Shown here: positions 48,592 to 58,159 of the stretch, in pieces
How the letters are laid out: each line of letters starts with the position of its first letter
Position numbering within the stretch: the stretch's first letter is position 1
DNA from: Bradyrhizobium sp. CCGUVB1N3
GTDB lineage: Bacteria > Pseudomonadota > Alphaproteobacteria > Rhizobiales > Xanthobacteraceae
Direction: 5' to 3'
DNA length: 64,000 nucleotides
Assembly: GCF_024199925.1 (NCBI RefSeq)
Contig: NZ_JANADR010000001.1
Span: 7,815,501-7,879,500, forward strand
Program-made: the position numbers and the translations under genes
Notes under the pieces: model-generated
Told to the model about the DNA's origin: nothing
The model's input: the letters and a program-made list of their open reading frames with translations, nothing else
Database searches by the model: none

Positions 48592-49820
48592 GACAGCACC
48601 CCCGCTTCCGGCACGTCGAGTGCGATGGCCCTGAGGTCCTCGGTGGCAAGCTTGAGATAGGGCACCGTGGACTCCGCCGACCGGTGCCCGAGCAGATCAC
48701 CGATGACCTTCTGCGGGACCGATGCGCGCAACATTTCGACCGCGCGTGCATGTCGGAAGACATGGGCACCGCTCTTGCCCGGCAGCTTGACACCGGCCTG
48801 GCGCAGTCGGCGCCGTACCATCTTGTCCAACATCTTGAGCTTGCGATAGGGTGCACGCGCGCGGATGAAGATTTCCCGGACGTCGATCGCCGGCCGCCCC
48901 GCACGTAAATAAGCAAGCACTGCTTCGCCGACCGGCTCCATCAGGGGCAGGAAGGAACAGGCCTTGGTCTTGGTGTGCCGGATGCGGATCGATTCCGCCC
49001 GCCAGTTGATGTCATCAAGCCGCAGGTTGCAGATTTCGCTCGACCTCAGGCCATAGGTCGCGAGCAGTTGCAGGATCGCATGGTCCCTCAACCCCCTCGG
49101 GGTCTTGTCCTTTCTCACAGTCTTCAGGACAGCGGCAACCTGATCTCGCTCCAGAATCGAGGGCACCCCCTCATAGGCGTAGATCCGCGGACCGATGACC
49201 TGCGGCGACAGGTCGATCGCAGTACCGCCGACCCGGTGCAGATGCCGCAACAAAGCGCGTAAGCGGTTTACGACGGCGCTCAACGATTTGCGCGTCAACT
49301 TCGGTGCGCGCATATCCATATAGCGGTCGATGTCGTCGACCCCCAGGCTCGTCAGGCTATTGTCGCCGTTCCGCCTGAACTGCCAGGTCAGGAAGTGCCG
49401 GGCCTCCCAGATCAATGCTTTGATACTGGCGGGGGCGAGGCCTCGCGCCTCATGAAGCCAGACCTCGTATTCGTCGCAGATCGCAAATCGCACCGCCTCG
49501 GCGGCGCAGGCTGCTTTCGGAGGGGGCGGCCACTGGCCCTGCGCAAGCCGCACCAGCGCATGGATTCCGGCGCGCGGGATCGGGTGCTGGTGTGGCCCTG
49601 ATCGACCATGGCGTTTGCGCAACATCCCACTCGCATGGCTTATGTATGTCGACACCAGCGCCTCGGTCACGTTCTCAACCTGGATTTCTCGCCGTTCGAG
49701 ATAATCGAGGAATCTGCGCGCGCACCCGCAGTAGTTACTGATCGTCCTCGGGTGATAGCGCTGGCCGGCCAGTACGGCCTTGAGCTCCGCGATCAGGTCT
49801 TCATTGGATTTCAGCACCAT
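48588..49820 (-). CDS. RIT tyrosine recombinase A
   Basis: A 410-residue recombinase, first gene of the trio. Core-binding domain YHPRTISNYCGCARRFLDYL; catalytic Arg in YGLRSSEICNLRLDDI, HVFRHARAVEML (His-x-x-Arg), LLGHRSAESTVPYLK (Tyr). Intact. The three recombinases are thought to act together in moving the element. Confidence 0.88.
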   Translation of the reverse strand: MVLKSNEDLIAELKAVLAGQRYHPRTISNYCGCARRFLDYLERREIQVENVTEALVSTYISHASGMLRKRHGRSGPHQHPIPRAGIHALVRLAQGQWPPPPKAACAAEAVRFAICDEYEVWLHEARGLAPASIKALIWEARHFLTWQFRRNGDNSLTSLGVDDIDRYMDMRAPKLTRKSLSAVVNRLRALLRHLHRVGGTAIDLSPQVIGPRIYAYEGVPSILERDQVAAVLKTVRKDKTPRGLRDHAILQLLATYGLRSSEICNLRLDDINWRAESIRIRHTKTKACSFLPLMEPVGEAVLAYLRAGRPAIDVREIFIRARAPYRKLKMLDKMVRRRLRQAGVKLPGKSGAHVFRHARAVEMLRASVPQKVIGDLLGHRSAESTVPYLKLATEDLRAIALDVPEAGVLS

Positions 49821-49925
49821 CGACTCCTCTGCTGGTCAAAAGACTGCAAAGGTCGCCGAGAAATAATGCGGAGCAAAGCCCGCACGGAATCCGCGGAATT
49901 TCTCGATGTTCACGCGCCGAGCCGA

Positions 49926-49963
49926 CGTTCCTTCACATTACTGCCACCTCGCGATTAGCCGGC
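49926..49963 (-). repeat. RIT terminal inverted repeat, right
   Basis: Exact reverse complement of 46136-46173. Immediately outside is AAATGGCGAGCTCGTCATTT (49964-49983), palindromic except for one base pair. Confidence 0.9.
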
Positions 49964-49977
49964 AAATGGCGAGCTCG

Positions 49978-50940
49978 TCATTTACCGGCGAAGGCGGCCA
50001 GATGTCTCTGCGGATGCTCGCCTCGTCGGTCGCTTGAGGCGTAATAGACCGCCGCAGGCGGCGCAGGCCCGGCAAACGGCCGGTCATCCCGCACATACGT
50101 CCAGATCCGGCCGATCCTGCACTTGCCCTTCGCCAGGATACGGATGGTGGTGTCATCGCCATGCAGGCGCTCAGCGGCAAGCACATGGCGTTCGATCAAG
50201 TGGAAGAGCGGCATGACGGCGAAAGTCCCGTGGCCGACCTGGTCGGCCAGCGTCGATAACGATAGGTCGATCCTCTCGCTCTTGAAGCGCGCTCCCTGGC
50301 GGTTGAGGGGGATATGCATGCCGAACTTGTCGAACAGGATGGTCGCCAGCAATTGGGGGCCGATGAAGCCGCGCGGCGTGGCATGGAACGGCGCCGGTGG
50401 CTGGCTGATCTTCTCGCAATCGCGGCAGGTGAACTTCTCGCGTACGGTCTCAATGACCTTGAAGCGGCGCGGGATCTCCTCCAGCGTCTTGGTCACATCT
50501 TCGCCGACCTTCGCCAGCCGCGATCCACCACAGCAGTCACAGGTCGTTGGTGCCTCGATGACGACGCGCTCGTGTTCGATATCGTCTGGCCACGGCTTGC
50601 GCACCGGCCGCTTGCGCACGAAGGGACGGACGTTCTGCGTCTTCGCCGCTGCAGCCTGTGCGGCAAGCTCATCCTCGCTCGCTGTGGTGACGAGTTCTTC
50701 GAGCTCCAACTCCAACTGCTCAAGCAGGCGTGCCGAGCGCTCGGATCGCTGCCCGTGCAGTTCGCGTTTGAGCTTCTCAATTCGCAGCTCGAGCTGCGCG
50801 ATCAGCGCCTCGTTGTCCGACAACTCCGCCCGCGCACTGGCAGCCATCGCCTCGGCTCGCAGCCGCGCCTCACGCTCGGCTTGCAGCGCCGCCAGGGCAC
50901 TGACAAGGTCCGATGGAACATCGTCCGGCTTCGATATCAT
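49978..50940 (-). pseudogene. tnpC: IS66 transposase TnpC, N-terminal part
   Basis: 320 residues: coiled-coil start (SALAALQAEREARLRAEAMA), zinc-finger region CDCCGGSRLAKVGED and FTCRDCEKISQPPAP, and the start of the catalytic domain (LHGDDTTIRILAKGK). The frame runs into the RIT end and stops after HLAAFAGK. Confidence 0.9.
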
Positions 50941-50986
50941 GAAGCCATTGAATCAGATCGAGCAGCGGATTCAAACCGTAAAACGG

Positions 50987-51334
50987 CTATCCGACTCGCG
51001 TCGGACGCTGGGTTTCTTGAGGGTTGCGCCAGTCGATCCCGGACAGCAAATAGCTCAGCTGCGCCGGCGAGATTGTCACCGATTCACCGGCTACCGATGG
51101 CCAGATGAACCTTCCTCTCTCGAGTCTTTTGGTGAACAAGCAGGCGCCTTGGCCATCGTGCCAGATCATCTTCACAAGATCGCTGCGCCGACCGCGGAAG
51201 ACGAACAGATGACCGCTGAGCGGGTCTTTGCGCAGCACCTCCTGCACTTGGAGCGCCAACGACGGAAAGCCTCTGCGCATATCCGTGTGGCCTGTCGCGA
51301 GCCACACTCGCGCCCCTGTCGGAACCGGGATCAT
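50987..51334 (-). CDS. tnpB: IS66 accessory protein TnpB
   Basis: 115 residues with the IS66 Orf2 signature: [40 protein letters not shown] and [17 protein letters not shown]. Complete, overlapping the tnpA stop by four bases. Confidence 0.93.
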   Translation of the reverse strand: MIPVPTGARVWLATGHTDMRRGFPSLALQVQEVLRKDPLSGHLFVFRGRRSDLVKMIWHDGQGACLFTKRLERGRFIWPSVAGESVTISPAQLSYLLSGIDWRNPQETQRPTRVG

Positions 51335-51732
51335 CGTCGCACCAGAGCATCCAGAACTCGACGCAGCGCGTCTCCATCAACATCGCCGTCGACCCGGATG
51401 CGGTGTCCGCTACCAAGATCAATCTCGATTATGCCCTGGCTACTCCGTCGATGCGCTGGCGCCGTCGTCATTGGCGCTTCGGCCACATCCCGCGGCGGCA
51501 CTGACGGCCCAATCTCGACCGGCACTAACCGCGCTATACTCGTATCACCGTGATGGCATAACTCCTTCCGCCATCGGAACAGCTGGCTCACATGAAGGCC
51601 GGCCATGCGAGCTACCTCGGAAACAGTCGTTCCGGGCTCCAGCGATGCTGCAACTAGACGCTCTTTCTCATCCTGCGACCACCGCCGCCGCCGCTCAATT
51701 GATGTGATCACCTCTGCCCGCGAAATCGTCAT
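51331..51732 (-). CDS. tnpA: IS66 accessory protein TnpA
   Basis: 133 residues from ATG 51732: helix-turn-helix region [20 protein letters not shown] and QLFRWRKEL, then a variable middle and the C-terminal [19 protein letters not shown]. This is the usual IS66 Orf1. Complete. Confidence 0.9.
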   Translation of the reverse strand: MTISRAEVITSIERRRRWSQDEKERLVAASLEPGTTVSEVARMAGLHVSQLFRWRKELCHHGDTSIARLVPVEIGPSVPPRDVAEAPMTTAPAHRRSSQGIIEIDLGSGHRIRVDGDVDGDALRRVLDALVRR

Positions 51733-51790
51733 AGCGCTTCCCCTAGGATTACCCCTAGGATCTGCAGCGCTCGCGTCTATCAAACAAGGG

Positions 51791-52215
51791 CCCTCAGCGC
51801 AGGGATACCTTGTTACCGATCTTCTCTCCGACGCAGAAGCCTGCTCGACGTGCTCAACGGAGTTGAGAGGGCGCATATCGATCGAGCGGAGGGCCAGCTC
51901 GGACCACCTGAAGATGAAAACGACGTGCAGAAAAAACGCGTCGGCGGAAACACCGAAATGGTCGACCGCATGCCAACCACGACCAACGTTCCCAAGCCAT
52001 CGCATGTCACGGTATCGATGAAGCTTGGCGACGTCAGTCGAGGCCAGAAGTTTCGCCCAACCGATCTGCGACCAAGATAGCTTATCCGAAGCACAAATTG
52101 CTCGGCCGGCCTGGGGAACCGAGAGCCGAGAGCGCGGCAATGTCCGCATAGCGCGAACGCTCGAACTTGAACATGGTCCCGCAGGCGGGGCACTGATCAT
52201 CGGTTGCTTTGCCAG
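51791..52215. other. gene-free stretch beyond IS66
   Basis: No supported gene; a short minus-strand peptide CPACGTMFKFERSRYADIAA near 52150 may be a gene fragment with a zinc-binding CxxC. Confidence 0.35.
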
Positions 52216-52575
52216 ATGAGCGAAATTCAATCCATCGCGGCGATCGAGTTTCGCCAAGCCATGCGAAATGTGGCCAGCGGTGTTGCGATCGTGGCGACAG
52301 GAACGGCACTTCAACGTCGCGGTTTAACGGTCAGTTCTATCACTTCGATTTGCATAGAGCCCCAATGTTTGCTGGTCGGCATCAATAACAGTTCCGGGAC
52401 TCACGATGCGATACTTGCGAACGGCAGTTTTGGCGTGAGCCTTCTTGCTATTGATCATCGGGACATCGCTCTGCGGTTTGCCGGCCGAGATGGCTCCAAA
52501 GGTCTCCAACGGTTCGTCACGAGGCAATCGCCCATCTCGGCATTTGTGTTTTCATGTCCTCAGTGGGATTTTTGA
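52216..52575 (+). pseudogene. truncated flavin reductase gene
   Basis: The first about 100 residues (EFRQAMRNVASGVAIVATG, GLTVSSITSICIEPQCLLVGIN, THDAILANGSFGVSLLAIDHRDIALRFAG) match the FMN-binding flavin-reductase domain (HpaC/DszD type), normally 160-175 residues. Around 52515 similarity ends where minus-strand SIR2-like sequence begins, so a rearrangement removed the 3' third. Such a reductase is the partner SfnG-type monooxygenases need, but this copy looks broken. Confidence 0.6.
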
Positions 52576-53130
52576 TGCTCGTGTAGCGAAAGTCGTCGTG
52601 CAGCTTGCAGTAGATCGGGAAGGCATCGTTGTTCAGCGCCTGCTTCGCGGCGTAGCTGCCTTCCAGATGAAACGCGGCAAGGCTCTTTCCGGTAACCTCA
52701 GCCACCGCGCGTTCGACCACGGTATCGAAGTTGGTCGTGACCACGACCTTGATGGCCCCATGCCGAACAGCCCATCGAAGATCCTGTGACCGACGGTCAG
52801 GGATGATGCATTCTCGGAGAGCTTGGCTTGCAGATAACGGCTTTGCCGTTCGAGGTCGGCGCCGAAGATCAGTTCGAAACTTCGGCTATAGGCCGTGGGA
52901 TCGCTCGACGCGGGAAAGCCGCGCGACATCAGATAGGATTCGATCTTCTCGCGGACCGCGGCGTTTTGCAGATCGTTCGACGAAACTTTCTGATGCTTTT
53001 CGGAGCAGTAAATGATGTCCCAAGCTGTGGGGAGGCCTGCACTTTGGGACGTCCCCCCGGCATCCAGGCAAACATCCCTGGCGCTTCCGTTACAATGCGG
53101 ATGTACTCTGCTTGCTCCATGGGTTCAGGC
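52517..53130 (-). pseudogene. SIR2-like protein pseudogene
   Basis: Minus-strand frames in order: YLMSRGFPASSDPTAYSRSF then ELIFGADLERQSRYLQAKLSE, then after a one-base shift VVTTNFDTVVERAVAEVTG, NDAFPIYCKLHDDFRYTSIKN. The TTNFDTxxE and KLHGDF-type motifs are those of SIR2-like NAD-binding domains found in antiphage systems. At least one frameshift and a lost 3' part make it inactive. Confidence 0.6.
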
Positions 53131-53521
53131 TAGCTTCGCTTGGCGCGCACAACCACTGATAAATATGGTCGATATTGTCGCCTTTGGGGTGAGGTGGGGC
53201 GATGGGGCGATGGGGCGATTGGAGACGTCGCAGAGACGTCTCAGGGCCGAAAGGCCTCGTAAAATTATCTTCCCCGAGCGTGCGTTGTTTTTTCGTGGAA
53301 ATGGAGTGTTTTGGCTGTTCAAAGCTTGCAGGCTACCTTTCGGTAGCGGCATGCAAGTCTAATGATCCAGCCTTGCTGCCGATCTAAGCATTTGGGAAAG
53401 CTGAGTAAATCGACGTTTTGGCGGCTTGGTTTAACGTTTCAGCCAAATATCAAGTATAAGTTGATTTTGCGAGATCTTTCCAAACTGGCCCTTAGTTTGA
53501 GTATATGCCATATTATCAAGC
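53131..53521. other. intergenic stretch upstream of abiE
   Basis: No supported gene. AT-rich compared with its neighbours at 53360-53520 and containing the abiE promoter region. Confidence 0.45.
53497..53519 (+). promoter_or_regulatory. possible AbiEi operator
   Basis: TTGAGTATATGCCATATTATCAA is an imperfect inverted repeat (TTGA...ATAT/ATAT...TCAA) just before the abiEi start, the position where AbiEi antitoxins autoregulate. Confidence 0.4.
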
Positions 53522-54376
53522 ATGACTGGATCAAAAGGCCAACTTCTAAACCAGCTCGACAAGCTTCTCCCGGAGGGGCTGCTGGTGGATTCGGCCTGGC
53601 TAAAACGCCATGGCTACTCCGCCCAGCTTCAAAATCTGTATGTGAAGTCAGGCTGGCTTGAGCAGCCGGCCCGTGGTGTCTTCCGGCGGCCGCGCGGAGC
53701 CCTAAGCTGGCAACAGGTCGTTATATCGCTCCAGACGATCCTCAACTATTCGCCGCTCGTAGTTGGCGGCCGGACGTCGCTCGAATTGCAAGGCTATGCG
53801 CACTACCTTCCGCAATCGACGACGCGCGTTCATCTCTACGGACCAAAGGCACCACCCAACTGGGTTCAAAAGCTGCCGCTGCCCGTCAAGTTCGTCTACC
53901 ACAACGACCGGCGGCTCTTCAAAAGCGAACCCGTCGCAAAAGGCATAAGCAGCGTCCGCTGGAATGTCGAAACGGGGAAGATGCTCGACGTCACGGCCTT
54001 TCGCGGAGGGGACGTCGCTCAACTGAATTGGGGACAGTGGGATTGGCCATTGACCTTATCGACACCGGAGCGCGCGTTCTTCGAACTGCTCGACGAATTG
54101 CCCAACAATGAAAGTTTCGAGCAAGTCGATGCTCTGCTTGGTGGCCTCGCCAATCTTCGGCCGGATCGCCTGCAAAAGCTCCTGCAAGATTGCGGGAGCG
54201 TGAAGGTCAAACGCCTGTTCTTTTACTTTGCCGACCGCCACGAGCATGCCTGGCTCAAGCGCCTCAGCAAGGAAGGCGTCGATCTCGGCCAAGGCAAACG
54301 CATGCTCGTGAGAGGTGGCGTCCTCGATCCTACCTATCAGATAACCGTCCCCGGAGACCTCGATGGCGTTCGCTGA
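53522..54376 (+). CDS. abiEi: AbiEi-type antitoxin (type IV toxin-antitoxin)
   Basis: 284 residues with an N-terminal winged helix (LNQLDKLLPEGLLVDSAWLKRHG ... YVKSGWLEQPARGVFRRPRG) and the C-terminal AbiEi domain (GGRTSLELQGYAHYL, STPERAFFELLDELPNNESFEQVD). It should repress the operon through the winged helix and counter the AbiEii nucleotidyltransferase, an abortive-infection system. Ends 14 bases inside the start of abiEii. Intact. Confidence 0.85.
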   Translation: MTGSKGQLLNQLDKLLPEGLLVDSAWLKRHGYSAQLQNLYVKSGWLEQPARGVFRRPRGALSWQQVVISLQTILNYSPLVVGGRTSLELQGYAHYLPQSTTRVHLYGPKAPPNWVQKLPLPVKFVYHNDRRLFKSEPVAKGISSVRWNVETGKMLDVTAFRGGDVAQLNWGQWDWPLTLSTPERAFFELLDELPNNESFEQVDALLGGLANLRPDRLQKLLQDCGSVKVKRLFFYFADRHEHAWLKRLSKEGVDLGQGKRMLVRGGVLDPTYQITVPGDLDGVR

Positions 54377-55265
54377 CGTTTACAAGAGACAGGTCGCGCT
54401 CCTGCTGCGCGTTCTTCCGTTCGTCACGGAGGAGGAGTGCTTCGCCCTGAAAGGTGGCACAGCGATCAATCTGTTTGTTCGCAACATGCCACGCCTCTCG
54501 GTCGACATCGATCTCACCTATGTTCCTGTTGCGCCGCGCGCTGAATCTCTTGCCGACATTGACGCGGCGATGAAGCGCATCGTCGGCAAGATCAAAGAGA
54601 AAATCCCCGGCGCGCAGGTCCACGAGACCCAGAGAGAGGGGGCCATCGTCAAACTTGTCGTTCGTTCCCAGAACGTCCAGATCAAAATTGAAGTCACGCC
54701 GGTACTGCGTGGATGCGTCTTCGAGCCCGTTCTCACCTCGGTGCGTCCCGCCGGTGAGGAAGAGTTTGGGTTTGCAGAGGCCCGCACGGTCTCCTTCGCC
54801 GACCTCTATGCCGGAAAAATCGTCGCGGCTTTGGATCGGCAGCATCCGCGCGATCTATTCGATGTTCGCGATCTTCTGGCCAATGAAGGCATCACGGATG
54901 AGATCCGTAAGGCGTTCATTGTTTATCTATTAAGTCACGATCGCCCGATGTCCGAGGTGCTTGCATCGCCCCAGAAGGATATTAGAGACGAATTCCTTCA
55001 CGGGTTTGAAGGTATGACCGACAAGCCAGTCTCAAAGGACGAACTGATTGCCGCGCGCAAGAAGCTCGTTGATGAGATCGTCGGCAAGATGCCGGACGAT
55101 CACCGAAAATTCCTGGTGTCGTTCGAACGCGGGCAACCGGATTGGGATCTCCTCGGCGTGCCTGGCGCGGCTAATCTCCCGGCCGTCAAATGGCGCCAGC
55201 AGAACCTTGGCAAGCTTTCGGAGGACAAGCGGGAGAGCTATGCAGAATTTTGGGTGACGAGGTGA
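54363..55265 (+). pseudogene. abiEii: AbiEii-type nucleotidyltransferase toxin, 3' end replaced by an IS
   Basis: 300 residues with the DUF1814/AbiEii nucleotidyltransferase pattern: FALKGGTAINLF, RLSVDIDLTYV (catalytic Asp-x-Asp), IKIEVTPVLRG and YAGKIVAALDRQHPRDLFDV. The IS256 element at 55235 enters after codon KR; the last residues become ESYAEFWVTR. Removing the IS and one 9-bp repeat restores KRDRLVADLEKVLAR and a stop at 56678-56680. So only about 13 C-terminal residues are lost and the toxin could retain activity. Confidence 0.85.
55226..55234. repeat. target-site duplication of IS256 copy 2
   Basis: CAAGCGGGA, repeated at 56632-56640 right of the element. Confidence 0.92.
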
Positions 55266-56631
55266 TCAGGCGGCGTGGGTTGCCGGCATTTGGATGACCT
55301 CGATGCCGTCGTTGAATCTGACACCTGCGATGATCTTCGGCAACTGATTTGTGCCTTTGAGCCGCCGCCAGGTTTTTGATGCGGCGATAACCAGCTTGAA
55401 CACCATCAGCCTGGCGGTCGTTGCCGACAGCGATCCTTTCGTCCGCACGGTTCTGTGCCGCACGGTCGCGAACACGCTTTCGATGGGGTTGGTCGTGCGC
55501 AAGTGATCCCAATGCTCGGCAGGGAAGTCGTAGAAGGCCAGCAGTGCGTCGCGGTCCTTGGCGAGGCATTCGACCGCCCGGCCGTACTTGGCGCGATATT
55601 TCTGGGCGAAGATGTCGATCGCCGCTTCGGCGGCCGCCCGGTTCGGCGCCCAATAGACCTCGCGCAGGTCCTTCTTCATGTTGGCCTGCACCGAGAGCGG
55701 GACCTTGTCCAGGACGTTGACGGTCTTGTGCACCCAGCAGCGCTGGTGCCGCGTGCCGGGACAGATCTCGTCAAGCGCCTTCCAGAAGCCGAGCGCGCCG
55801 TCACCAACGGCAATTTCAGGGGCGATTTGCAACCCGCGCTGCTTCACGTCGATCAGGAGCTCACGCCAGCTCTGCGCGCTCTCGCGGACGCCGACCTGAA
55901 AGCCGATCAGCTCCTTCTTGCCTTCCGGCGTCGCGCCGATCAGCACCAGCATGCATTCGCCGTGGTCTTCCATGCGCGCCTGCAGGAAGACGCCATCGGC
56001 CCACACATACACGTAGCGTCGCGCCGACAGATCGCGCTTCTGCCAGCGCTCGTACTCGCCCTGCCACTCGGCCGTCAGCCGAGAAACCACCGCAGGCGAC
56101 AGGTTTGGCGCGTCCTTGCCCAGCAGGGCCGTCAGTGCCTCCCGGAAATCGCCGGTCGAGATGCCGCGCAGATACAGCACCGGCAACAGCGCATCCAGGC
56201 TCCGGGTGCGCCGCGCCCACAGCGGCAGGATCGCCGAGCTGAACCGGATCCGCTCGCCATCGCTGGCCGCTCCACGGTCGCGAATCTTTGCCCGCGCCAC
56301 TTCGACCGGGCCGATGCCGGTCGCAATCGTCCGCGCCGGGCCGTAACCATGTCGCACGACACGGGCGCGCCCGTCGGCCAGCTTCAAATCCTTCACCGTG
56401 GCAAGAAACGTCTCGACTTCGACCTCCACGGCCTGCGCCAGAAGTTGCCGAGCACCAGCTCGCAGAATATTGGTCAGTGGATCGTCGATATCGTCGGGCT
56501 GACGAAGGGCAACAATATTGCTAGTCTCGTTCATGGCGTATCGCTCTCCTTGAGAGGTTCTGGCAGGCTCGACACCCGCCTCGATACGCCGCCTATCTCA
56601 GTCCGTCATCACCCAGTTTCCCGCATAGCTC
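55235..56631 (-). mobile_element. IS256-family insertion sequence, copy 2 (complete)
   Basis: 1397 bp, same ends and, as far as I can read, the same sequence as 11624-13020, flanked by the 9-bp direct repeat CAAGCGGGA. Inserted in the 3' end of abiEii. Two identical copies in one window indicate recent transposition. Confidence 0.94.
55266..56534 (-). CDS. IS256-family transposase (copy 2)
   Basis: 422 residues, identical to the product of 11655-12923, with the same DDE motifs (WADGVFLQARMED, VGDGALGFWKAL, NPIESVFATVRHRT). Complete and presumably active. Confidence 0.95.
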   Translation of the reverse strand: MNETSNIVALRQPDDIDDPLTNILRAGARQLLAQAVEVEVETFLATVKDLKLADGRARVVRHGYGPARTIATGIGPVEVARAKIRDRGAASDGERIRFSSAILPLWARRTRSLDALLPVLYLRGISTGDFREALTALLGKDAPNLSPAVVSRLTAEWQGEYERWQKRDLSARRYVYVWADGVFLQARMEDHGECMLVLIGATPEGKKELIGFQVGVRESAQSWRELLIDVKQRGLQIAPEIAVGDGALGFWKALDEICPGTRHQRCWVHKTVNVLDKVPLSVQANMKKDLREVYWAPNRAAAEAAIDIFAQKYRAKYGRAVECLAKDRDALLAFYDFPAEHWDHLRTTNPIESVFATVRHRTVRTKGSLSATTARLMVFKLVIAASKTWRRLKGTNQLPKIIAGVRFNDGIEVIQMPATHAA

Positions 56632-56758
56632 CAAGCGGGACCGTCTTGTTGCTGATCTCGAGAAAGTGTTGGCACGGTAACCCGCTTGGCATTGCCAGCC
56701 ATTGTCCCGCGCGGCGCACCATGGCGGAAGCTCACACCAATTATCCAAGCAGTCATCG

Positions 56759-57688
56759 ATGATTGACTTCGGCCGACCTCGTCTTAAGGAATTTCAGGGC
56801 TGGCTTGCCGACGAAATTCCATGCACGGAAAAGGAGGCGCGCGCAGAACTGCATTCATTTCCGCTGCCCTCACTTCTGATCCATTATATCAACTGGCGTG
56901 ACCGCATTGTGCCAGTAAGGCCCCGCACAGTTACGACTTGGGACAAGTTGCTGGGCGACAAGCGGACCTTGGACAATTGGGCAGCCGTCAATGCCCATGT
57001 CGAGCGCATCGTCGCGGGCAGGGACCTCACGCCTTACCTCTCGCATGATATAGCTCGATCTGGCCATGTCCGCTCCCGCGCAAGTAAGGGAAAGCGTCCC
57101 GGTGTGGAGTGGGGTGACAAAGATTATGCTCTGAATGCGTATGGATTTCACCACCTGCAGTTGAGCGATACGATGCTTTCAAACGGCTGGGCTCGCCGAA
57201 CAAAAGAACTTCTCTACGTATCGTTCGATCGAAGCTCGGCGTTCTTCCTCATGGTCGGTGACCATAAGAGTTTCGATGACGGAACCCTGGCACAGGCAGT
57301 GGCCGAAATGCGCGCCGGGTCGCGCTCGTCAATCATGGGCGGCGCAAGCACGGGCTCTGAAGGAAGGGACCATTCCGAGCGAAATAAGCTACAACGCCAC
57401 GGCTTTGCGACGACCATGACGGTTGGCGATAAGGTCGTGTTTGGCGCGATGATTTCCACCGCCGGCACATCGACCCACCATTCAGTTCATGTCGCGAAAA
57501 TCATGCGCACCATCGAGGAGCCAGAGCGCCGCGCCGATGATGCCGATTTCCACCAGACTCTCTTCGAATCGGCTCCTCAGAGCTGCCCGGCAAGGCCGGA
57601 TTTTGTCTGGCGAATGCACAATTTTGATGTTGGACTTCTGGAGCGTACGACAGGCACGTTTTTCAGGATGCTTCCTTGGATACGCTAA
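56759..57688 (+). CDS. unrecognised 309-residue protein in defence island
   Basis: From ATG 56759 (MIDFGRPRLKEFQGWLADEIP). I do not recognise the family. Notable are WRDRIVPVRPRTV, LSHDIARSGHV, LNAYGFHHLQLS and KELLYVSFDRSSAFFLMVGDH, a run of His, Asp and aromatic residues that could form an active site. No membrane segments. It follows the abiE operon on the same strand, with SIR2-like and HicAB genes after it, so a defence or toxin role is possible but only inferred. The frame is intact despite decayed neighbours, which suggests selection or recent arrival. Confidence 0.65.
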   Translation: MIDFGRPRLKEFQGWLADEIPCTEKEARAELHSFPLPSLLIHYINWRDRIVPVRPRTVTTWDKLLGDKRTLDNWAAVNAHVERIVAGRDLTPYLSHDIARSGHVRSRASKGKRPGVEWGDKDYALNAYGFHHLQLSDTMLSNGWARRTKELLYVSFDRSSAFFLMVGDHKSFDDGTLAQAVAEMRAGSRSSIMGGASTGSEGRDHSERNKLQRHGFATTMTVGDKVVFGAMISTAGTSTHHSVHVAKIMRTIEEPERRADDADFHQTLFESAPQSCPARPDFVWRMHNFDVGLLERTTGTFFRMLPWIR

Positions 57689-57772
57689 AGAGTGGTGCCG
57701 TAAGTCTCTCTGATACCTTGTTCGGGGTTACCCGCAACGGTAGAGTGACGAGAGATTCACCCAAATCTTCAT

Positions 57773-57905
57773 ATGAAATTCCTTCCAAATAGCGCTGATA
57801 TTCCCCACGATCTCATTCGGTCTGTGAGTGATGGCGACGTCATCTTCCTTTGCGGGGCGGGCGTCTCCCTTGGTGTCGGCTTGCCGACCTTCAAAAAGCT
57901 GACCG
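57773..57905 (+). pseudogene. 5' fragment of a SIR2-like gene
   Basis: MKFLPNSADIPHDLIRSVSD followed by GDVIFLCGAGVSLGVGLPTFKKLTDD is the N-terminal NAD-binding loop (GAGVSxxxGLPxFxxL) of SIR2-like proteins. After Lys-Leu-Thr-Asp-Asp the sequence is unrelated and stops at 57982. Confidence 0.65.
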
Positions 57906-58159
57906 ACGACGGCACGCCGCACGCGGTCGTCGTCACTCGCGAAGTAGAAGGATTCCGTTCTCACTCGATCAGCGGCCGTTAGACAGCTCGTTGAGACTGT
58001 GCTGGGTGGTAGGGATTGAATCAGGCACGTTCTTTTGCGCAGCTGGCGCGCTTTGGTTTGTGGGGACAGCACCAGCGTGTAGAGATGCGATTGGCCGGAA
58101 GGCCGCGCACGTATGCGACGCTCGGAGACGGATGCAGCTTCAACCGGATATGGCCTTAG

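Larger units (their letters stand above)
46136..49983 (-). mobile_element. recombinase-in-trio (RIT) element
   Basis: Three consecutive, translationally coupled tyrosine recombinase genes bounded by perfect 38-bp inverted repeats (46136-46173 and 49926-49963). Beyond the right repeat lies a 20-bp near-palindrome (49964-49983) with no partner at the left end. It disrupts tnpC of an IS66. This is the layout described for RIT elements. Confidence 0.88.
45440..51790 (-). mobile_element. IS66-family element split by a RIT element
   Basis: Minus-strand order tnpA (51732-51331), tnpB (51334-50987), tnpC N-part (50940-49978), inserted RIT element, tnpC C-part (46135-45440). The sequence before tnpA (CCTTGTTTGA..GACGCGA, CCTAGGGGTAATCCTAGG) recurs before the deleted IS66 copy at 59385. 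Outer ends are approximate because I could not identify target duplications. Confidence 0.85.

Noticed and set aside
50123..51553. 476-codon plus-strand frame over IS66
   Set aside because: Shadow of tnpC, tnpB and tnpA on the other strand.
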